A stretch of DNA of 12,466 nucleotides, from the NCBI GenBank assembly GCA_002773495.1, contig PFAX01000041.1:1-12466 (forward strand), written 5' to 3'. Made by a program: the position numbers and the translations under genes. Below are positions 5,988 to 11,134 of the stretch, piece after piece (the stretch's first letter is position 1; each line of letters opens with the position of its first letter). Source of the stretch: a bacterium (Candidatus Gribaldobacteria) CG10_big_fil_rev_8_21_14_0_10_37_21. Its GTDB lineage: Bacteria; Patescibacteriota; Minisyncoccia; Minisyncoccales; CG1-02-41-26. The notes beneath the pieces were generated by a model. It did not search any database. It was not told the DNA's origin and saw only the letters and a program-made list of their open reading frames with translations.

Positions 5988-6212
5988 ATGAACAACGTTT
6001 TAGTTTTTAATCACATAATAAATATGATTGAAGCAAAGTCAAAAACCAAGGCAAGCGAGCTTGGGTTAATGGCTTTGGTCTTAATAATTTCGTTTCTGAT
6101 AGTTTTAGGCGTTTCGTTTGCTTTTAAAGCCGCTTTAAGCTTCTTAGAACAAAAGAATTTAGCCCAAAAGAGTATGCCTAACACCGAGCTTGCTTCCAAA
6201 ATACAAAACTAA
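5988..6212 (+). CDS. Small single-pass membrane protein, hypothetical
   Basis: A 74-residue product with one strong membrane helix at about residues 28-50 (LMALVLIISFLIVLGVSFAF), a basic stretch before it (KSKTKAS) and a polar tail, so the N-terminus is probably cytoplasmic. I do not recognise the family. The start is uncertain. The Met at 5988 is used here, but Met13 at 6024 gives a 62-residue protein beginning MIEAKSKTK and would be required if the TATAAT at 5982-5987 is the working -10 box. Neither start has a Shine-Dalgarno. An intrinsic terminator follows 16 nt after the stop, so it is a one-gene unit. Confidence 0.55.
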   Translation: MNNVLVFNHIINMIEAKSKTKASELGLMALVLIISFLIVLGVSFAFKAALSFLEQKNLAQKSMPNTELASKIQN

Positions 6213-6234
6213 CAACAAACAACGAACAACAAAC
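6211..6234. repeat. Short direct repeat AACAACAAAC
   Basis: The 10-mer AACAACAAAC occurs at 6211-6220 and again at 6225-6234, separated by AACG. The first copy includes the end of the stop codon of the small membrane protein gene, and the second runs into the 5' arm of the terminator stem. Confidence 0.5.
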
Positions 6235-6253
6235 AGGTTTCTTGTTTGTTTTT
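6228..6253 (+). terminator. Intrinsic terminator overlapping the next promoter
   Basis: AACAAACAGG (6228-6237) pairs with CTTGTTTGTT (6241-6250) as a 10-bp stem with one G-T pair and a TTT loop, followed by TTT at 6251-6253. The 3' arm contains TTGTTT (6242-6247), which is the -35 box of the promoter for the GerMN gene. Confidence 0.65.
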
Positions 6254-6270
6254 AGTTTATAAGTTATAAT
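6242..6270 (+). promoter_or_regulatory. Promoter of the Gmad2/GerMN gene
   Basis: TTGTTT at 6242-6247 and TATAAT at 6265-6270 are 17 bp apart; the predicted start gives a leader of about 17 nt before the ATG at 6294. The -35 box lies inside the terminator stem of the preceding gene. No Shine-Dalgarno is seen. Confidence 0.55.
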
Positions 6271-6293
6271 AAAGTTGAAACTAAATTAAAAAT

Positions 6294-7190
6294 ATGAACA
6301 AAATTTTTACCTTTTTAGGAATTTTTATTTTATTACTCGTCATTGTAACTGCTGTTTTAGTTATTTTGCGGGGTGATGAAGACACTTGGCTTTGCGTTCA
6401 GGGGCAATGGGTTCAACACGGCAACCCAAGTTCAAAAATGCCAACTAGCACTTGCCCTGGGTTTATGCCCCAAGAGCCGGACTGGGTTATTTTAAACGCA
6501 CCTAAAGAAAATGAGCTGGTGATTAGCCCTGTTTTAATTGAGGGTAAGGCCAAGGGTACTTGGTTTTTTGAGGGGAGTTTTCCAGCAAAACTTTATGATG
6601 AACAAGGCGAACTTTTGTCAGTGGCCATTGCTAGCTCAAAAGGTGAGTGGATGACTGAAGATTATGTTGATTTTACAGCCCAAATGACTTTTTTAGTTAC
6701 AACCACAACACAAGCTAAGCTTGTTTTAGAAAGAGATAACCCTTCTGGCTTAACCGAGCTTGATAAAAGTGTTGAGTTTTCTCTTGTTTTAAAGCCATCA
6801 GAAACAATGGATCTTCAGGTTTTCTTTAATAATAACGAATTAGATCCAGAAGTTTCTTGTGTTAAAGTTTTTCCTGTTCAAAGAAGGGTTTTTAAAACCC
6901 TTGAGCCAGCCAAAGCAGCCATAGAAGAGCTTTTAAAGGGACCCACTTCAAACGAGGCAAGTCAAAGCTACCAAACAAGCCTTCCTCAAAATGTCAAACT
7001 CAATAAAATAGGTATTGCAAAGGGCGTAGCAACTGTTGATTTTAATGAGGCCCTAGGGTATCAAGTTGGTGGTTCTTGCCGGGTGTCAGCTATTAGGGCT
7101 CAAATAACCGAGACATTGAAGCAATTTCCTTCAGTTCAAGATGTTGTTATCTCAATTAACGGCCAAACAGAAGACATTTTACAACCCTAA
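6294..7190 (+). CDS. Membrane-anchored Gmad2 and GerMN domain protein
   Basis: A 298-residue protein with an N-terminal membrane anchor (about 5-26) and a short Cys-containing linker (Cys34 and Cys54 flanking WVQHGNPSSKMP). An immunoglobulin-like Gmad2 domain (about 64-167, starting VILNAPKENELVISPVLIEG) is followed by a C-terminal GerMN domain (about 172-295, with the stretch VATVDFNEAL at 245-254). In spore formers these domains occur in sporulation and germination proteins. No sporulation gene is seen here, and in small-genome bacteria this pair usually sits in surface proteins of unknown role. Cys189 and Cys262 lie in the GerMN part and could form a disulfide. The gene has its own promoter and no obvious terminator before the aldolase, so read-through is possible. 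Confidence 0.85.
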   Translation: MNKIFTFLGIFILLLVIVTAVLVILRGDEDTWLCVQGQWVQHGNPSSKMPTSTCPGFMPQEPDWVILNAPKENELVISPVLIEGKAKGTWFFEGSFPAKLYDEQGELLSVAIASSKGEWMTEDYVDFTAQMTFLVTTTTQAKLVLERDNPSGLTELDKSVEFSLVLKPSETMDLQVFFNNNELDPEVSCVKVFPVQRRVFKTLEPAKAAIEELLKGPTSNEASQSYQTSLPQNVKLNKIGIAKGVATVDFNEALGYQVGGSCRVSAIRAQITETLKQFPSVQDVVISINGQTEDILQP

Positions 7191-7195
7191 TTTTT

Positions 7196-7224
7196 TTGCT
7201 CTCAAATTATTTTTTTGCTATAAT
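7196..7224 (+). promoter_or_regulatory. Promoter of the aldolase gene, predicted leaderless
   Basis: TTGCTC at 7196-7201 and TATAAT at 7219-7224 are 17 bp apart, with a TGC extended -10 element. Six bases separate the -10 box from the ATG at 7231, which is the normal distance from -10 box to transcription start, so the message should begin at the start codon. Confidence 0.55.
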
Positions 7225-7230
7225 TATTAA

Positions 7231-8112
7231 ATGCAAGAAAATAAAGCTAAACCAGTTAATATTCCTCTTGATGTGCCTTTTGATAAAAAAGAGGATTATC
7301 TTTTAAATTATAAAAAAGCCACTTTTGAAAATAAGGGCATGTTTATAATAGCTGGGGATCAACGGATAGAGCATTTAAACAAAGATTTTTATGGTAAAGG
7401 CATAAGCCAAGAGGATGCTAACCCTGAGCATCTTTTTAAAATAGCCCAAAGTGTTGAAGGGATTGTAATGGCTGTTCAGTTGGGGCTTATTTCTTCTTTT
7501 GCTGACAATTACCGAGAGATTTATTATTTAGTAAAGCTTAATTCTAAAACAGACCTTTTGAAAAACCAAGAGCCCCTAAGTGAGCTTTTAAATAGTGTCA
7601 GCGATGTTGTCGCTTTGCAAAAGGAGAGTGATTTAAATATAGTAGGTGTTGGCTACACAATTTATTTGGGCAGCGAATTTGAAAGTAAAATGTTAAAAGA
7701 GGTTGCTAAGGTTATTAAAGAGGCCCATCAGAATGGGCTTTTGGTTGTTTTATGGGTTTACCCAAGAGGTAAAGCCATTAAAGATGAAAAGGATCCTGAC
7801 TTATTAGCTGGCTCTGTAGCTGTTTCTTCTGTATTAGGGGCTGATTTTGTTAAATTGCAATTTCCTGAAAAAAAGAGGGCTTTAAAGAAGTTTTTAAGCC
7901 AAGCGGTTAAAACAGCTGGGCATTGTAAAATAGTTTCTGCTGGTGGCGAGGCGGTTAAACCAGAAAAATATTTAAAAAGAATAAAAGAACAGCTCCAACT
8001 TGGTAGTTTCGGCGTAGCTTGCGGTAGAAATTTACACCAAAAAGACCTTGTAGAAGCAAGAGAGTTTGCTCAAACCATCAAAAAAATTATTCTTAACCAC
8101 TTAACCACTTAA
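7231..8112 (+). CDS. Class I fructose-bisphosphate aldolase, archaeal/DhnA type
   Basis: A 293-residue TIM-barrel enzyme of the DeoC/FbaB (COG1830) group, which cleaves fructose 1,6-bisphosphate into dihydroxyacetone phosphate and glyceraldehyde 3-phosphate through a Lys Schiff base. Visible landmarks: GDQRIEH at residues 42-48, replacing the usual DHG-type motif with Asp43 as likely catalytic acid; WVYPRG at 175-180; DFVKLQFP at 205-212 with Lys208 the probable Schiff-base lysine; and the phosphate-binding SAGGE (236-240) and CGRNLHQ (264-270). The length is slightly above the archaeal enzymes. It lies 14 nt before gpmA, forming a glycolytic pair. Other DhnA-family substrates cannot be excluded. 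The final codons lie in an 8-bp tandem repeat. Confidence 0.8.
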   Translation: MQENKAKPVNIPLDVPFDKKEDYLLNYKKATFENKGMFIIAGDQRIEHLNKDFYGKGISQEDANPEHLFKIAQSVEGIVMAVQLGLISSFADNYREIYYLVKLNSKTDLLKNQEPLSELLNSVSDVVALQKESDLNIVGVGYTIYLGSEFESKMLKEVAKVIKEAHQNGLLVVLWVYPRGKAIKDEKDPDLLAGSVAVSSVLGADFVKLQFPEKKRALKKFLSQAVKTAGHCKIVSAGGEAVKPEKYLKRIKEQLQLGSFGVACGRNLHQKDLVEAREFAQTIKKIILNHLTT

Positions 8113-8118
8113 CCACTT
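8093..8118. repeat. 8-bp tandem repeat spanning the aldolase stop codon
   Basis: TTAACCAC is repeated three times head to tail (8093-8100, 8101-8108, 8109-8116) with two more bases of a fourth copy. The repeat encodes the last residues of the aldolase (NHLTT) and its TAA. The unit is not a multiple of three, so a change in copy number would shift the frame at the C-terminus. Confidence 0.8.
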
Positions 8119-8126
8119 TAGATGTT

Positions 8127-8822
8127 ATGTATAAATTAGTTTTATTAAGGCATGGTCAGAGTACTTTCAATGCCAAAGATATTTTTACCGGCTGGCGAGA
8201 CCCTTCCTTGTCAGAAAAAGGTAAACAAGAATCAAAAAAAGCAGGCAAGCTTTTAAAACAAGCTAATTTTAGCTTTGATTTAGTTTTTACTTCTAAATTA
8301 AAAAGAGCCAAACAAACCTTAGCCCTAACTTTAAAAGAAATGGGCTTAAAAATCCCGCTGAAAGAAAATCAGGCCTTAAATGAAAGGCATTATGGGGCTT
8401 TGCAAGGCAAGCATAAAAACGATATTTTAAAAGAATATGGTTTAAAAAAGTTTACCCAGTTTAGAAGAAGTTGGGCTATCAAGCCCCCGGCTTTAAAAAA
8501 ACCAGAGAAAAAGGGCGAGCCCTTAACTGAAAGTTTAAAAGATACTTGGCAAAGAATTAGGCCTTATTGGCAGAAAGAAATTATTCCTCAACTAAAATTT
8601 GGTAAAAATATTTTAATTTCAGGGCATGGCTCAACAATAAGGGCTTTTATAAAGTATTTTGATGGCCTTTCTAAGAAAGAAGTTGAGGGCCTAAATGTGC
8701 CTTGTGGTTTCCCTTTAGTTTATTTATTAGATAATCGCTTAAAACCAATTAAAAAGTATTATTTAGGTAATTTGAAAGAAATAAAAAAAGCAACTAGGGG
8801 GGTTGCCGAGCAAGGCAAGTAA
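8127..8822 (+). CDS. gpmA: 2,3-bisphosphoglycerate-dependent phosphoglycerate mutase
   Basis: A 231-residue member of the histidine phosphatase superfamily that interconverts 3- and 2-phosphoglycerate in lower glycolysis. Landmarks: LLRHGQS with phospho-accepting His9 and Arg8; FTGWRDPSLSEKG at 20-32, typical of dPGM; Arg60 in the SKLKRAKQT stretch; NERHYG at 85-90 with Glu86; RRSW at 113-116; and the second catalytic His167 in ISGHGSTIRA. It is slightly shorter than the E. coli enzyme (250 residues), mainly at the C-terminus. The FTGWxD, NERHYG and RRS motifs separate it from general phosphatases of the family. It starts 14 nt after the aldolase stop and probably shares its transcript. Two TAA codons stand in tandem at the end. 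Confidence 0.92.
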   Translation: MYKLVLLRHGQSTFNAKDIFTGWRDPSLSEKGKQESKKAGKLLKQANFSFDLVFTSKLKRAKQTLALTLKEMGLKIPLKENQALNERHYGALQGKHKNDILKEYGLKKFTQFRRSWAIKPPALKKPEKKGEPLTESLKDTWQRIRPYWQKEIIPQLKFGKNILISGHGSTIRAFIKYFDGLSKKEVEGLNVPCGFPLVYLLDNRLKPIKKYYLGNLKEIKKATRGVAEQGK

Positions 8823-8857
8823 TAAAAAATATGGGTGAAGCAGTGCTTTACCCATAT
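8821..8857 (-). terminator. Strong intrinsic terminator facing the minus strand
   Basis: A 13-bp stem with one G-T pair (8829-8841 with 8845-8857, loop AGT) is followed on the minus strand by TTTTTATT (8828-8821). On the plus strand the bases after the stem are CCAACCATG, with no U tract, so it is a poor terminator for gpmA. No minus-strand gene is recognised upstream of it. Confidence 0.6.
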
Positions 8858-8973
8858 CCAACCATGAATCACCTTCTCCACTTTTTATAGGCCCCACCAC
8901 CTTTCGTTATGAGGTTCGCTATCAGAATATAAATTAATAAGTTTTCCACAGGGGAAGAAAAAAAGTAATTAGT
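8858..8973. other. Non-coding stretch between gpmA and the histidine kinase
   Basis: No open frame of useful length on either strand. It contains the TTTTCCACA site at 8942-8950, an A-rich stretch before the kinase ATG and, read on the minus strand, a GGAGAAGGTG (8888-8879) followed by a five-codon frame (MVGYG) that runs into the terminator stem. No convincing promoter for either strand could be fixed; a weak plus-strand TATAAA is at 8928-8933. Confidence 0.4.
8939..8950 (+). other. DnaA-box-like site in a shared 12-mer
   Basis: AAGTTTTCCACA; its 9-mer TTTTCCACA differs from the consensus DnaA box TTATCCACA by one base. The same 12-mer occurs on the opposite strand at 109-120, also intergenic. 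Single boxes do not make an origin; function is unproven. Confidence 0.3.
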
Positions 8974-10170
8974 ATGGAGGAACAAGCCAAGAAGGTTAAC
9001 AACAAAATAGTTAAAACAATGCCAAAAGGCCAAAGCGAGCCCTTGTTTGTCTTTTTGTTTGTTAAGGCGTGCCTTGGGTTTTTAGTCAGTGCTGTTTTGG
9101 CTTGCCCTTTAATAAACTTCTGGCTCCGTGATATCTTTCTTTATTTCTTTTTTATTAGTAGCTTTTTGCTCATTTTACATATTTTTAAAAGCAATGAAGA
9201 AGATTTTTCGAGTAAATTAGCCCTTTCTTCAAGTTTAATTGATATTTTATTTTTTCTTTTATTAGCCTGGCGTTTTGTTACTTTATCTGAATTTTTCTTT
9301 CTTTTTATAGTTTTAATTTTAGCTGAAGCTGTTTTGGCTTTATGGTTATTTTCACTTTTAATTAAAAACCTTTTTTTAAGCCAAAGGGTTAAAAAACAAG
9401 TAGAAACAAGTTTTGTTTCTTTACAAGAAAAGTTATCTCAAATTAAAAAGCAAAATAAACAAATCAAAGAACTTTTAAAAATGAAAGAGGAGTTTTTAAA
9501 AATAGCTAACCATCAATTAAGAACGCCTGTCTCGGTTATTCGGGGCTTAACAGAGGCCTTAAAAGAAGAAAAGCTTTCTCAAGCCCAAAGAAAACAAACC
9601 CAAAATAAGCTTATTCTGTCGAGCAATCGCTTAGCTTCTATTTTAGATGATTTATTGGTGGCGCAAACGTTAAAGGGTGATTACATCGAACCAAAGCCAT
9701 CCTCTTTTGAAGTAAGGGCTTTAATAGATCAAGTAATTTTAAAATTAAAAAATTTAGCTACTGAAAAAAAAGTGAAAATTGTTTTTAAAAAGTCCAGGCA
9801 AAAAATAAATTTATTTTTAGACCAAGATCTCCTTGAGGCCTCAATATTTAGGGTTTTAGAAAACGCTCTTTTGTATTCAAGAGGAAAAGAGGTTAAGATA
9901 ATTCTTCAGAAAAAAGCTTTAAAGGGCGAAAAAAGCCAAATTGAGATTTCCATTAAAGATAAAGGCATCGGGTTTTCTTCAAGAGAAAAAAAGAATTTGT
10001 GTCTTCCCTTTTATCGTTCCAAGCAAGCCCTTTTAGAAAGCCCCAATGGTTCTGGCTTGGGTTTGTATATTACTAAACGTTTTATTGAAAAACAGGGTGG
10101 CTCCTTTAAAATAGTTTCAACGGGCAAAAATAAGGGTTGTGAAGCTATAATTTATTTATTTTATGTTTAA
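8974..10170 (+). CDS. Orphan membrane sensor histidine kinase
   Basis: A 398-residue kinase. The N-terminal membrane part has about four helices (within residues 22-70 and 83-131) and no large extracellular domain, so any signal is probably sensed in or near the membrane. A coiled coil (about 138-175) leads to the dimerisation domain with H-box NHQLRTPVSVIRG, phospho-acceptor His180. The ATPase domain shows the N-box ENALLYS (Asn297), G1 box KDKGIGFS (Asp329) and G2 box GSGLGL (359-364). The residue after the His is Gln, not the usual Glu/Asp. No response regulator gene is in the window. The stop overlaps the start of uppP by 8 nt, which suggests coupled expression and a link to the cell envelope. 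Confidence 0.9.
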   Translation: MEEQAKKVNNKIVKTMPKGQSEPLFVFLFVKACLGFLVSAVLACPLINFWLRDIFLYFFFISSFLLILHIFKSNEEDFSSKLALSSSLIDILFFLLLAWRFVTLSEFFFLFIVLILAEAVLALWLFSLLIKNLFLSQRVKKQVETSFVSLQEKLSQIKKQNKQIKELLKMKEEFLKIANHQLRTPVSVIRGLTEALKEEKLSQAQRKQTQNKLILSSNRLASILDDLLVAQTLKGDYIEPKPSSFEVRALIDQVILKLKNLATEKKVKIVFKKSRQKINLFLDQDLLEASIFRVLENALLYSRGKEVKIILQKKALKGEKSQIEISIKDKGIGFSSREKKNLCLPFYRSKQALLESPNGSGLGLYITKRFIEKQGGSFKIVSTGKNKGCEAIIYLFYV

Positions 10171-10912
10171 TTTTATTATTTCAGGAGTTTTACAAGGAAT
10201 TTTTGAATGGCTACCAATTTCCAGCGAAGGGGTAGTTGCTTTATTTAATAAATACTTTTCAGCTGGGTTCAACCCGTTGGACTTAGCTTTATTTTTACAT
10301 TTAGGCACTCTCTTGGCTGTTTTAGTTTACTTTAGAAAGGACTTTTGGCGAATTTTGCTTTTAAAAGATAAAAAGTTGTTTCGTTTTTTATTAATAGCTA
10401 CAACAATTTCTTTAATTGTCGCTTTCCCTTTGTATAAAATAGCTTCAAAAATCGCTTTGGGGGGTTGGCTTTTGTTTTTAACTGGTTTTGGTTTATTGGC
10501 AACCGCTTTCTTACAAAAAAAGCAAGGCCAAGCTAAAATTGTTCTTAAGGACGCGAAATTAACTTTTCTGGCTGGTTTTTTACAGGGCTTAGCTGTTTTG
10601 CCTGGAGTTTCAAGGTCAGGCAGTACCATTTTTGCCTTATCTTTAGGGGAAAATAAAACCCCAAAAGATATTTTAAAGCTATCTTACTTAATGTCAGCAC
10701 CAGTTGTTTTGGCTTCAAGTTTGTTTTTAATTTTTAAGGGCGATTTTGTTTTAAGCTGGGGGGTTTTAGGGGCGATTCTTTTTGCCTTTATCGTTGGTTT
10801 TTTATCTTTAAAGGTTTTATTAAAATTAGTTGAAAAAATAAACTTTTTTTGGTTCGCTTTATTTTTTGCTCTGCTCTGTTTTTTAGCTGGTTTAGGAGAG
10901 TTTATCCTTTAA
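10163..10912 (+). CDS. uppP: Undecaprenyl-diphosphatase (BacA/UppP family)
   Basis: A 249-residue polytopic membrane protein with about eight predicted helices. It removes a phosphate from undecaprenyl diphosphate at the outer face of the membrane, so that the lipid carrier for peptidoglycan and other surface polymers can be reused; overproduction gives bacitracin resistance in other bacteria. Both family motifs are present: QGIFEWLPISSEG at residues 11-23 (the (E/Q)xxxE motif with Gln11 and Glu15) and PGVSRSGST at 147-155 with the catalytic Arg151. The common SSxGH motif reads SSEGV, so the usual His is missing. It is a little shorter than E. coli UppP (273). Its ATG lies inside the last codons of the histidine kinase gene. 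No clear terminator follows. Confidence 0.92.
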   Translation: MFNFIISGVLQGIFEWLPISSEGVVALFNKYFSAGFNPLDLALFLHLGTLLAVLVYFRKDFWRILLLKDKKLFRFLLIATTISLIVAFPLYKIASKIALGGWLLFLTGFGLLATAFLQKKQGQAKIVLKDAKLTFLAGFLQGLAVLPGVSRSGSTIFALSLGENKTPKDILKLSYLMSAPVVLASSLFLIFKGDFVLSWGVLGAILFAFIVGFLSLKVLLKLVEKINFFWFALFFALLCFLAGLGEFIL

Positions 10913-10969
10913 GGTTGCTTTTTTTGAGTGTTATGCTATTTTAACTTATACGAACTGGTAGTGAGTAAA

Positions 10970-11105
10970 GTGCCTTTTGCCCGTCATCCTGAGCCAGCAG
11001 GCGAAGAATCTCTTGTTTTGAGGCACAGGTCCTTCGCCTGCTGGCTAAGGGTGACAAAAAGGCACCTCAGGGTGACACAGGGGAGTGGCTCAAGATGACG
11101 GCAAA
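10970..11105. repeat. Nested imperfect inverted-repeat element (REP/MITE-like)
   Basis: A GC-richer block between uppP and hsdM. The core stem pairs 10983-11008 (GTCATCCTGAGCCAGC onward) with 11030-11055 over 26 positions with three mismatches or G-T pairs and a 21-nt loop. An outer stem pairs GTGCCTTTT (10970-10978) with AAAAGGCAC (11057-11065). Two further reverse copies of the GTCAYCCTGAG unit follow at 11066-11076 and 11086-11105; the last is a near-complete partner of 10976-10996. The GTCATCCTGAGC unit resembles widespread REP-like repeats. No transposase is encoded in it and no clear target-site duplication was seen. Confidence 0.75.
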
Positions 11106-11134
11106 CGGGTAAGTCCTAGTCATTTTAAATAAAT

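Noticed and set aside
6011..6199. 62-codon minus-strand frame opposite the small membrane protein gene
   Set aside because: The plus-strand frame has a promoter, a terminator and a clean membrane helix; the antisense frame has none of these.
10327..10629. 100-codon minus-strand frame within uppP
   Set aside because: Antisense to a clear UppP with both family motifs; Lys-rich low-information translation with no start signals.
10970..11105. CRISPR array or complete insertion sequence
   Set aside because: The repeats are inverted and unevenly spaced, without spacers of constant length, and there is no transposase frame; a REP/MITE-like element fits better.
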